From Lactobacillus sp. W8174 (lineage in GTDB: Bacteria; Bacillota; Bacilli; Lactobacillales; Lactobacillaceae), in contig NZ_JACFRN010000002.1 of NCBI RefSeq assembly GCF_016100975.1, forward strand, positions 148,656 to 212,655: a DNA stretch of 64,000 nucleotides, written 5' to 3'. Shown one piece after another: positions 1 through 7,221 of the stretch (positions within the stretch are counted from its first letter, which is position 1; each line of letters opens with the position of its first letter). A program made the translations under genes and the position numbers. The notes beneath the pieces were generated by a model, which worked only from the letters and a program-made list of their open reading frames with translations, was not told the origin of the DNA and searched no databases.

Positions 1-1327
1 GTTGATTGTCCAAGTCAACCATTTCCCCAAAATGCTGGTCACATAATTTCATGACTGCTCCTAAATATTCATTGGGCGTGGTGATAACTGCTTTGACATA
101 AGATTCAGTGACGTAATCAATTTCAGAAAAGTCAGGAAATTTCGCTGGATTGGTGATAGTGAGGTATTCCTGCTTAGGCTGAGGCTGCTTGAGATAAACA
201 TGATAGGTTGCATTCGGTGCAGTGGTTAATACTTCCACATGATATTCATCGCGCAGTCGTTCTTGGATTATTTGCAAGTGAAAAATGCCTAAGAAACCGC
301 AGCGAAAGCCAGCATCAAGAGCTTCAGACTGTTCGGGAGCGTAATGAAAAGCGGAATCATTGAGAGCTAGCTTACTAATAGCTTGTTTTAAAGCTTCATA
401 ACTGGTATCTCCTTTAGGATAAAAACCGGCATAAACCATTGATTGTGCTGGCTTAAAGTGGGGAATGGCATTTTTAGTAGGATTTTCTGCAGTGGTTAAG
501 GTATCGCCAACCTGGACGCTGGCGACATCTTTAATTCCAGTCACAATATAGCCGACTTCTCCCGCATTTAATTCTTTTACTGGCTGCATGTTTGGTGTGA
601 AAATCCCTATTGCTTGCGCATTAAATGTGTTGCCGCTCTGCATTAGCTGCAATTTTTGCTGGTTCTTTAACTGACCATCAATTAGTCTGACATCCGCGAT
701 AATTCCCTGGTAGGAATCATACTGTGAGTCAAAAATCAGTGCCTTAAGTGCTGCATCGGGTTTTCCCTGAGGGGCTGGAATTTTTTGATAAATTGCTTCT
801 AATACTTGATGAACATTTTCTCCTGTTTTAGCAGAAATTTTTAAAATATCCACATCAGCAAATTCGGGACGCAGCGCACGTATTTGTGCCTCCGTTGCCT
901 CTACGTCTGCCGCTGCATTGTCAATTTTGTTAATCACCGGAATGATAGTCAGATTATGTTTTAAAGCTAAACGCAAATTGGCTACGGTTTGTGCTTGTAC
1001 ACCCTGAGTTGCATCGACTAGTAAAATAGCGCCATCACTGGCAGCCAGACTTTTAGAAACTTCGTAAGTAAAATCAACGTGCCCTGGGGTATCGATTAAA
1101 TTGTATTCGTATTCCTGACCGTTGTCCGCTTGATAAAAGTTACGCACTGACCTTGATTTGACTGTTACACCATGAGCCTGTTCAACTTCCATGCTGTCCA
1201 AAAGTTGGTCACTTAACTGCCTTTTGCTGACAGTATCAGTTTGTTCCATAATTCTGTCAGCTAATGTTGATTTACCATGATCAATATGAGCAATTATGGC
1301 AAAATTTCTAATATTAGCAAGTTTCAT
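1..1327 (-). CDS. lepA: Elongation factor 4 (LepA) paralogue, 3' part beyond window edge
   Basis: Translational GTPase of the LepA/EF4 family, which binds the ribosome and acts on the translocation state. The ATG at 1327 gives 442 visible codons; the family is about 600 residues, so the C-terminal end lies off the left edge. Visible motifs are the P-loop AHIDHGKST (13-21), DTPGHVDF (from 79), NKID (about 133) and the LepA signature GFRCGFLG near residue 370. The sequence around switch I reads AHGVTVK, where housekeeping LepA usually has RGITIK, and the copy looks divergent overall. I therefore read it as a second, accessory EF4. It starts 2 bases after the tetR-type gene stop, with AAAGGAG inside the end of that gene, so the two are co-transcribed and probably translationally coupled. 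Family call is firm; the paralogue reading is inference. Confidence 0.85.
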   Translation of the reverse strand, partial: MKLANIRNFAIIAHIDHGKSTLADRIMEQTDTVSKRQLSDQLLDSMEVEQAHGVTVKSRSVRNFYQADNGQEYEYNLIDTPGHVDFTYEVSKSLAASDGAILLVDATQGVQAQTVANLRLALKHNLTIIPVINKIDNAAADVEATEAQIRALRPEFADVDILKISAKTGENVHQVLEAIYQKIPAPQGKPDAALKALIFDSQYDSYQGIIADVRLIDGQLKNQQKLQLMQSGNTFNAQAIGIFTPNMQPVKELNAGEVGYIVTGIKDVASVQVGDTLTTAENPTKNAIPHFKPAQSMVYAGFYPKGDTSYEALKQAISKLALNDSAFHYAPEQSEALDAGFRCGFLGIFHLQIIQERLRDEYHVEVLTTAPNATYHVYLKQPQPKQEYLTITNPAKFPDFSEIDYVTESYVKAVITTPNEYLGAVMKLCDQHFGEMVDLDNQ

Positions 1328-1328
1328 T

Positions 1329-1991
1329 TTATTTTGCTCCTTTCAGTTTTTGCTCTAAGCCTTGTAAATAAAAGAGCATTAATTGATTGGCTTCTTGTTC
1401 GAGGTCGATTTGAAAAACTTTAAAATCAACGGGTAATTGATCATGGTGAAACTCATCCAGGTTCATCATATTCATTAGTCCGCTAATAATTGCACTTTGA
1501 ATGATGAAAAGGTGACTGGCTTGCTTAACGCTAAGCAGTGGAATTCTTTCGGCTATTGCTTGTCCCAGTTTCCTGTTTATTTCGTAGAGTTTTTCGCGAC
1601 CAGCCAATGTCTGTTCTCTGTCAGCGGCAGTTTCTAAAATTGGACCACGTAGCGCGTTAAGCCGTAATAAATCAGTTCTCTGACTAATTAACAAATGGTT
1701 TTGCTCTAGTATAAAAGAGCAAAAATCAGCCCAAGAAGTGATATTTTTAGTTTTTTGAAAACGCTGAAGAACTTCCGTGAGGTAATCTTGGTAACCAGAA
1801 AGCAATAAGTACATAAAGATATTTTCTTTAGTTTTAAAATAATTAAATAGTGTGCCTTTGGCAACGCCAGATTCACGGGCAATTTGCGCCATAGATATTT
1901 GGTTAAAATCATTTTTTTGAAATAACTTGCTGGCAGCAGCTGCAATTAGCTGTTTTTTTGCTTCTTTTTCTTTGGGAGTCAAGACATACAT
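1329..1991 (-). CDS. TetR/AcrR family transcriptional regulator
   Basis: Helix-turn-helix repressor with an N-terminal TetR domain: the stretch around IARESGVAKGTLFNYFKTKE is the classic recognition helix region, followed by a variable ligand-binding domain. The frame is open to a TTG at 2018, but the ATG at 1991 (MYVLTPKEKEAKK) follows an AAAGGAG box and is the better start, giving 220 residues. It heads a two-gene unit with the downstream EF4 paralogue. A perfect palindrome just upstream (2020-2036) is the likely autoregulatory operator. The ligand is unknown. TetR genes next to efflux or stress genes are common; one controlling an EF4 copy is unusual. Confidence 0.9.
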   Translation of the reverse strand: MYVLTPKEKEAKKQLIAAAASKLFQKNDFNQISMAQIARESGVAKGTLFNYFKTKENIFMYLLLSGYQDYLTEVLQRFQKTKNITSWADFCSFILEQNHLLISQRTDLLRLNALRGPILETAADREQTLAGREKLYEINRKLGQAIAERIPLLSVKQASHLFIIQSAIISGLMNMMNLDEFHHDQLPVDFKVFQIDLEQEANQLMLFYLQGLEQKLKGAK

Positions 1992-2019
1992 AATGGCAGA
2001 TATACTCCTTTCATTCAAT

Positions 2020-2036
2020 AATGACCAACGGTCATT
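2020..2036. promoter_or_regulatory. Palindromic TetR-type operator
   Basis: AATGACC-AAC-GGTCATT is a perfect inverted repeat with 7-base arms and a 3-base centre, lying directly upstream of the tetR-type start. TGACC/GGTCA half sites of this spacing are typical TetR-family operators. It most likely serves autorepression and control of the downstream lepA paralogue. Confidence 0.7.
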
Positions 2037-2062
2037 TTACAAATAATTACCAATTTTTGCAA

Positions 2063-2093
2063 GAAAAAACCATCTTTATATGAAGATGGTTTT
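2063..2093 (-). terminator. Rho-independent terminator of the asparaginase gene
   Basis: On the minus strand AAAACCATCTT and its complement form a hairpin with a short ATAT loop, followed by TTTTTTC. It lies just past the asparaginase stop codon. Confidence 0.8.
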
Positions 2094-2103
2094 CATTGCT
2101 GAT

Positions 2104-3072
2104 TTAATTATTAATGTATTTCTTTAATTGCTCATTTTTCAGACCAGCACTTAAACCAACTAAGAGCTTAATTCTGGCTTTTTGTCCATTGAGACCGCGG
2201 CAGAAGATAATGCCCATTTTGGCTAATCCGACACCGCCCCCTTGATAATCATAAACTGGTTCAGCAATACCGTTAAAACAACGGGAAACCAATACCAGGG
2301 GAATTCCATTATCAAGCAGTTTTTGCAATTCAGGTAATGTTTGCGGTGGCATGTTACCGGCACCTAAAGCTTCAATTACTAACCCGTTTGTTGATGGCTT
2401 GTTTAAAGCTTGAAAGATCTCTGGTCCCATTCCTGCATAGGCCTTTACTAAATAAACATTTGCAATAATGTGGTCAATTGGTAAGTGTTGCTGGGGATTG
2501 ATGGTTTGCACGTAATTAACGTGGCCTTCAGATACAACGCCTATAGGACCAAATGTGGCTGTGCGAAAAGTAGCAACATTTGTAGTATGGGTCTTCGTAA
2601 CATAACGGGCAGAATGAATTTCATCATTCATCACAACTACAACACCTTTGCCAATAGAAGCATCAGAACTGGCTACCATGATTGCGGTTCTGAAATTGTA
2701 CAGCCCGTCGCTGCCAATTTCATTAGAAGAGCGCATAGCTCCAGTTACTACCACAGGCATTTTACTGGAAATGGTTAAATCTAAAAATAAAGCTGTTTCT
2801 TCCAGGGTGTCTGTGCCGTGAGTCACGACTGCCCCGAAAAAGCCTTCGGCTTCTGCTTGGCGGATCCGCAGAGAAAGTTGCAACATGCGCTCTGGTGTCA
2901 TATGAGGAGAAGGCAAGTTGAAAATTTCTTCAGTAACTATCTGGACATCGTCATTAACGTTTAAAGAGAGGTCAGCCAAGGGATTTTGACTGTTAGGCTT
3001 AATTTTGCCATTTTCATCTTCTGACATTGAAATGGTGCCACCAGTATGTAAGATCAGAATTTTTTTACTCAT
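2104..3072 (-). CDS. ansA: Type I (cytoplasmic) L-asparaginase
   Basis: Hydrolyses L-asparagine to aspartate and ammonia in the cytoplasm. The 322-residue length fits the type I family. The N-terminal catalytic threonine sits in HTGGTIS (Thr13). The second catalytic block is THGTDTLEETA (Thr87, Asp88). The conserved VVVTGAMRSSNEIGSDG block follows. There is no signal peptide, which argues against the periplasmic type II enzyme. The start ATG at 3072 is preceded by CAGGAG at 10 bases. It is a single-gene unit with its own terminator. Glutaminase side activity is possible in the family. Confidence 0.93.
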   Translation of the reverse strand: MSKKILILHTGGTISMSEDENGKIKPNSQNPLADLSLNVNDDVQIVTEEIFNLPSPHMTPERMLQLSLRIRQAEAEGFFGAVVTHGTDTLEETALFLDLTISSKMPVVVTGAMRSSNEIGSDGLYNFRTAIMVASSDASIGKGVVVVMNDEIHSARYVTKTHTTNVATFRTATFGPIGVVSEGHVNYVQTINPQQHLPIDHIIANVYLVKAYAGMGPEIFQALNKPSTNGLVIEALGAGNMPPQTLPELQKLLDNGIPLVLVSRCFNGIAEPVYDYQGGGVGLAKMGIIFCRGLNGQKARIKLLVGLSAGLKNEQLKKYINN

Positions 3073-3171
3073 ATAGGTTTTTGCTCCTGTAATTTCTTTA
3101 ATTAATACTTTTACAGGTTAGCATAAAATTAGGGATGCAGAAACCGTTAAAGACCATAGATTTTAGACATA

Positions 3172-3206
3172 AAAAAGCAGCCAGACAAAAAGGCCAGCTG
3201 CTTTAA
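3172..3206 (-). terminator. Terminator of the cupin/CMD operon
   Basis: On the minus strand AAGCAGCTGGCC and TCTGGCTGCTT pair imperfectly around a T-rich loop and are followed by TTTTTTATG. It lies 10 bases past the stop of the CMD-family gene. Confidence 0.7.
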
Positions 3207-3216
3207 ATTAAAGGTT

Positions 3217-3534
3217 TTAATCAGTGAAAATTTCTTTTGCCAAATCAAAAGCAGACCAAGCCTTCGGCCAGCCACAATAAAATGCCAAATGAGTAATCAG
3301 TTCGACCATTTCGTCTTTCGTAATGCCGTTCTTTTTTCCAATAATCATATGTGATTTGAGTTGAGGAAAAGCTCCTTGTGCCATTAATGCGGCACAGGTA
3401 ATTAAACTACGGTCACGAGCAGACAACTTGTCCTCTCTTGACCAGACTTCACCAAATAAAACATCATCATTCAATTCCGCAAACTTAGGTGCAAAATCAC
3501 CTAAGTTATCTCTACCGGCTGTTTGCTTTTTCAT
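3217..3534 (-). CDS. Carboxymuconolactone decarboxylase (CMD) family protein
   Basis: Small all-helical protein of 105 residues. The central LSARDRSLITCAALMAQG segment and the following FPQLKSH and GITKDEMVELITHLAFYCGW blocks are the CMD/AhpD-like fold signature. The CxxC pair of true AhpD peroxidase partners is absent: there is one Cys in the core helix and one in the second helix. The exact reaction is therefore unknown; proton-transfer or redox roles are both found in the family. The start ATG at 3534 has GGAGG upstream and lies 2 bases after the cupin stop. The cupin-CMD pairing is common in Firmicutes and suggests they act on one small, reactive substrate. Confidence 0.85.
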   Translation of the reverse strand: MKKQTAGRDNLGDFAPKFAELNDDVLFGEVWSREDKLSARDRSLITCAALMAQGAFPQLKSHMIIGKKNGITKDEMVELITHLAFYCGWPKAWSAFDLAKEIFTD

Positions 3535-3536
3535 TT

Positions 3537-3950
3537 TTAATCCTCCAATTTTTCATATTCTTCATCTGTGACTGGCTCCAACCATTTTGGTGTTCCCGCA
3601 GTGATAGCAATATGCGCAAACCAACTATTTTTGGTAGCACCATGCCAGTGCTTAACACCGTCGTGAACAACTACTACATCTCCCGGATGTAATTTACGTG
3701 CAGTCTTGCCTTCTTCTTGATACCAGCCTTCGCCAGCGGTAGCTAATAAAATTTGAAAACCGCCCATATGCTGGTGCCAGTTGTTGCGACAACACGGTTC
3801 AAAACTAACGTTTGAGACGCTTACGTTAATCTTAGGATCATTGACCAAGCTTTGCAGGTAACTCTGGCCAATAAAATATTTTTGATAAGCAGTATTCTTT
3901 TCACCCAAAGCAAAAATACCATTTTGCACATCATCTTTGTGATTGTCCAT
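3537..3950 (-). CDS. Cupin-domain protein
   Basis: 137 residues with one cupin beta-barrel. Motif 1 runs through RNNWHQHMGGFQILLATAGEG with His59 and His61 as likely metal ligands. Motif 2 is HPGDVVVVHDGVKHWHGA. Metal identity and substrate cannot be told. Start ATG at 3950 follows AAGGAG at a good distance. First gene of the cupin-CMD operon, transcribed divergently from the flavoprotein at 4152, with a MerR-type promoter in the 200-base gap. Together these suggest a stress- or electrophile-inducible detoxification pair, which is inference from family and promoter shape. Confidence 0.85.
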   Translation of the reverse strand: MDNHKDDVQNGIFALGEKNTAYQKYFIGQSYLQSLVNDPKINVSVSNVSFEPCCRNNWHQHMGGFQILLATAGEGWYQEEGKTARKLHPGDVVVVHDGVKHWHGATKNSWFAHIAITAGTPKWLEPVTDEEYEKLED

Positions 3951-3983
3951 ATTGATTCTCCTTTTTACCTTATTTATATGATT

Positions 3984-4014
3984 ACTTTAGTACTTAATGT
4001 GTGCTTTAAGTCAA
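3984..4014 (-). promoter_or_regulatory. MerR-type promoter/operator for cupin-CMD
   Basis: Read on the minus strand, TTGACT (4014-4009) and TAAAGT (3989-3984) are separated by 19 bases, the over-long spacing typical of MerR-family activated promoters. The spacer overlaps a perfect dyad ACTTAA-N8-TTAAGT (3992-4011). No merR gene lies in the window. Confidence 0.5.
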
Positions 4015-4123
4015 GTTATTTTAACAGTAAATATGAGTTAAATTATATTTATTAATAATTAGTTATTGATTTGTGAATTTATTATTTTGTTAAAAAGTAA
4101 CGTGATAAAATTAACTTGTTAAA

Positions 4124-4137
4124 TGAAAGCGATTTTA
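4124..4137 (+). promoter_or_regulatory. cre-like site upstream of the first flavoprotein
   Basis: TGAAAGCGATTTTA matches the CcpA consensus TGWAARCGYTWNCW at 11 to 12 of 14 positions. It lies between the presumed promoter and the AAGGAG box of the gene at 4152, where CcpA would block elongation. Confidence 0.4.
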
Positions 4138-4151
4138 TTAAGGAGATTAAT

Positions 4152-5954
4152 ATGATTTATCATAAAAACTTTGAATGGGATGCAAATTATGATGTTGTAG
4201 TCTTAGGCTTTGGCGGTGCTGGCGCTACTGCAGCACGGTTTGCAGCTGACCATGATGCTAAAGTACTGCTGGTTGATTCGGCTCCAGAGGGTCATGAAGG
4301 CGGTAATACTCGTTATTCGGCTCAATTAATTGGTTCTGGCGATGACTTTAATGAAATGAAAAAGTATTATCAAAAACTAACGGCGCCAATGGAACTTGAC
4401 GAAGATATGATTGATACTTATGTTGACGGTATGGTGCACATTCCTGAATATGTTTCTAAATATTTGGGTGTTAAGCCAAATAGTGCTAAGGAATATGCCA
4501 CTGATAAAAGTATTACTATCATAGAATATCCGGAATTTCCAGGTTCAGAGTCCTATGATTTAACCTCTGTAACTAAACATTGGTTTGATGCTGCCTTATG
4601 GCAGATTTTAAAGAAGCAGGTAGTAAAGCGACAAGACAAAATTGATGTTTTGTATGGGACACCTGCAGAAGAACTAGTTCAAGATCCGGAAAGCAAAAAA
4701 ATTTGTGGCGTGGTTATTAAACGCGATGGTAAACTATTAAAGGTTCAAGCAAAAAATGGTGTCGTGCTGACTACCGGCGGTTTTGAAAATAACCAAAGAA
4801 TGATTGAAGACTTTATTGGCGCCAAAAAGCTGGCACCTTTAGGCAGCCTTTATAACAAAGGTGATGGGCTGAGAATGGCCCAGGAAGTTGGCGCTGATTT
4901 TTGGCATTTACATAATTATGAATCTGTAGGCCTGCTTCATGGCATGGCTTTTGCAGTGCCGAAAGGTCAACGTGGCCGTTTAATGCTGGGAGCTCAAAAT
5001 GAAGCTGTTTCTAACGGTAGTGTTTTTGTTATAGGTGATGACGGTACCAGATACTTTAATGAAATTGAAGAAAACCGCCACGGTCACATTAAGAATCATG
5101 GTCAATGGAAAGTACCACTAAACCAAGAACACCCATACTTGATTTTTGATGAAACGAAAAAGCATGAATTAGATAATGATAAAATTATTGGCGATTACAA
5201 GCCGTACACAGAAAATGTTATCAAGGCTGACTCTGTTTCCGAATTAGCCGATAAAATTGGGGTTGAACCGGCAGTTTTGTCTGATACTCTCAATCGTTTT
5301 AATAAAGCATGTCAAGAACAAGACGATCCCGAATTTAGAAGAGATCCAGCTACTTTGCGTGCGTTTGACGGTAATACAATTTATGCCGTCAAACTGGAGC
5401 AGACAATGCTTAACACTCAGGGTGGTCCAAGAAGAAATAAGAATGCGGAAATTTTGGATACCAGAGGCAAAGCTATCCCTAATCTTTATTCTGCTGGTGA
5501 ACTTGGCGGTATCTGTGCTAACCAATACCAAGGCGGCAATAACTTGGCAGAATGTTTGATTTGGGGCAAGATTGCTGGAGAAAATGCGGCTAAACCAAAG
5601 GTTGATGAAGCAACCGATGCAGCAAGCGGTGCTACTATGCATGAAAAGCATTTAACTTCAGATCTTAAACATGAAACCTATGAAACAGGAGAGAACCAAT
5701 ATATTGGTAAATCTACTAAAGGCATGGGTGATGAAATAGTTGTCAGGGTAACTGTTGATGAGCAAAAGAACCTAAAGAATATTGAAGTTTTGAAACAGGC
5801 TGAGTCAGATGACTATGGTTTGAAAGCTATTAAGACTCTGCCTGCTAAGATGGTTCAGGAAGATACCGTTGATGTTGATGCAGTCAGTGGTGCTTCGAGT
5901 TCATCACGTGGTCTCAAAGACGCAGTTAGGGATGCGCTAAGTAAAATAAAGTAG
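4152..5954 (+). CDS. Flavocytochrome-c/fumarate-reductase-like FAD protein with C-terminal FMN-binding domain
   Basis: 600 residues from the ATG at 4152 (AAGGAG just upstream; a TTG at 4116 is less likely). Residues 10-480 form an FAD_binding_2 domain opening with VVVLGFGGAGATAARFAA and closing with an SAGELGG block. The C-terminal FMN_bind domain ends in DAVSGASSSS (Asp576, candidate acceptor Ser582). A second ApbE-like motif, DAASGAT (Asp489 to Thr495), sits in the linker between domains. No signal peptide, so cytosolic. The family reduces activated C=C bonds such as fumarate, urocanate or cinnamates with reduced flavin. The substrate-end residues differ from fumarate reductase (CANQYQGGNN where fumarate enzymes have GANRLGGN), so the substrate is probably not fumarate. 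Single-gene unit with its own terminator, next to a LysR gene. Confidence 0.85.
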   Translation: MIYHKNFEWDANYDVVVLGFGGAGATAARFAADHDAKVLLVDSAPEGHEGGNTRYSAQLIGSGDDFNEMKKYYQKLTAPMELDEDMIDTYVDGMVHIPEYVSKYLGVKPNSAKEYATDKSITIIEYPEFPGSESYDLTSVTKHWFDAALWQILKKQVVKRQDKIDVLYGTPAEELVQDPESKKICGVVIKRDGKLLKVQAKNGVVLTTGGFENNQRMIEDFIGAKKLAPLGSLYNKGDGLRMAQEVGADFWHLHNYESVGLLHGMAFAVPKGQRGRLMLGAQNEAVSNGSVFVIGDDGTRYFNEIEENRHGHIKNHGQWKVPLNQEHPYLIFDETKKHELDNDKIIGDYKPYTENVIKADSVSELADKIGVEPAVLSDTLNRFNKACQEQDDPEFRRDPATLRAFDGNTIYAVKLEQTMLNTQGGPRRNKNAEILDTRGKAIPNLYSAGELGGICANQYQGGNNLAECLIWGKIAGENAAKPKVDEATDAASGATMHEKHLTSDLKHETYETGENQYIGKSTKGMGDEIVVRVTVDEQKNLKNIEVLKQAESDDYGLKAIKTLPAKMVQEDTVDVDAVSGASSSSRGLKDAVRDALSKIK

Positions 5955-5966
5955 TAAGTATTGCTA

Positions 5967-5998
5967 AAAAGGGTCATTAAAATTAAATGACCCTTTTG
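5967..5998 (+). terminator. Rho-independent terminator
   Basis: AAAAGGGTCATT and AATGACCCTTTT form a perfect 12-base-pair stem around a 7-base loop, 12 bases after the flavoprotein stop. Confidence 0.85.
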
Positions 5999-6054
5999 TA
6001 TAGCTCAAAGCAGTAACTAATAGGACAGTCTTTTTTAAGTACGTTAATTTTTAG

Positions 6055-6060
6055 TATAAT
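6055..6060 (+). promoter_or_regulatory. -10 element of the LysR gene promoter
   Basis: A perfect TATAAT lies 45 bases before the lysR-type start; the matching -35 region is only T-rich (around 6032). The preceding terminator means this gene needs its own promoter. Confidence 0.5.
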
Positions 6061-6104
6061 ATACATAGGAAGAAAATTTTTAGTTGATTTGATGAGGTAA
6101 TAAA

Positions 6105-7016
6105 ATGAATTTTACTCAATTACGCTGTTTTATTAAGGCCATAGATAATTCCAGTTTTACTATCGCCGCAGAGCGCTTAAATTTCTCCCAGTCGGCAGTT
6201 TCTAAAAATATTAAGGATCTTGAGGATACACTGGGGGTAACTTTAATCAATCGTGCTCATCACCGTATTTCCTTAACGAGCGCTGGCAAGTATTTCTATC
6301 GTGTTGCGCGCAATGTGGTAGATGATATGGATTACACGGTAGCATATTTGCAAAGCAAAAAGAATGATCCTGAAACGCTTTTAAGAATAGGAGTCTGCGA
6401 TACACCGTTTGAGCAAAAAATTCTGCCCATTTTTTTGCGAAAATTGCGTGAATCTGGTAGTAACTTGAACATCCAGTTTGTCTTTGTACTCAATAATTCT
6501 ATTGGTGAACTTCTCAACCATCACGTTGATTTATGTGCAATTGCACGAGAAGATGTTGATGTCGTTGAAGATATTCGCTTCGAACCAATGGTTCAGGGCA
6601 AAGTAGTTGTAGCTTGTCCCAAGGGTTCTCCTTTAGCAGAAAAATCTAAGATTTCTATTTCAGATTTAATTGATCGTGATGTATTTTTACTTGATCCTAA
6701 TAGTTCCTTAAATGTGCAATTGAATTTTCAAACTACTTTGATCAATAAATTAGGCATGGAACATATCAAATTTGTACAAGATTTTTTGGCCATGGATATT
6801 TATGTTAGAGGTGGTTGGGGTTATGGCATTTTGCCCAACTTCATTGCAGATTATCAATCGGAGGGAATTAAATATATTCCTATTGATTATCATGATATTT
6901 CACCATATGGAATTGCATACATGGAAAGTTTTACTAATGATTCTGTACTTGAAAAAGTGGCCAGTACATTAAAAAAAGCAATAAACGAATATTTATCTGA
7001 GGATAAAAATAAGTAA
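6105..7016 (+). CDS. LysR family transcriptional regulator
   Basis: 303 residues. The N-terminal winged helix-turn-helix (MNFTQLRCFIKAIDNSSFTI, then AERLNFSQSAVSKNIKDLE) is followed by a periplasmic-binding-protein-like effector domain from about residue 90. Start ATG at 6105 follows TGAGGTAA. It lies between the FMN/FAD reductase at 4152 and the reductase/MFS operon at 7222, all on the same strand, and most likely senses the substrate of those enzymes. LysR genes sit beside hydroxycinnamate and fumarate-type reductases in other lactobacilli. The specific ligand is inference. Confidence 0.9.
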   Translation: MNFTQLRCFIKAIDNSSFTIAAERLNFSQSAVSKNIKDLEDTLGVTLINRAHHRISLTSAGKYFYRVARNVVDDMDYTVAYLQSKKNDPETLLRIGVCDTPFEQKILPIFLRKLRESGSNLNIQFVFVLNNSIGELLNHHVDLCAIAREDVDVVEDIRFEPMVQGKVVVACPKGSPLAEKSKISISDLIDRDVFLLDPNSSLNVQLNFQTTLINKLGMEHIKFVQDFLAMDIYVRGGWGYGILPNFIADYQSEGIKYIPIDYHDISPYGIAYMESFTNDSVLEKVASTLKKAINEYLSEDKNK

Positions 7017-7040
7017 TGCACAAATAAAAGTTGTTTTTGG

Positions 7041-7087
7041 AATGCTTGTAATCAGCACTTAAACGTTGATCTTACAAGCATTTTTTA
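7041..7087 (+). terminator. Terminator of the LysR gene
   Basis: AATGCTTGTA and TACAAGCATT pair perfectly. The stem extends inward (ATCA/TGAT) past one bulged C, and six T follow. Confidence 0.8.
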
Positions 7088-7178
7088 TTTTGCCTTTTTA
7101 AACTGTTATGTTCTGTATTCCATTTAGTAATTCTTAATTCTAAATATGGTGCATAAATTCACTTGATTCATAGTATTA

Positions 7179-7192
7179 TGAAAACGGTTAAA
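7179..7192 (+). promoter_or_regulatory. cre-like site upstream of the reductase/MFS operon
   Basis: TGAAAACGGTTAAA fits TGWAARCGYTWNCW at 12 of 14 positions and lies 30 bases before the ATG of the gene at 7222. Confidence 0.4.
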
Positions 7193-7221
7193 GGATTTGT
7201 TTAAAGAAGTGAGGTATAAAA

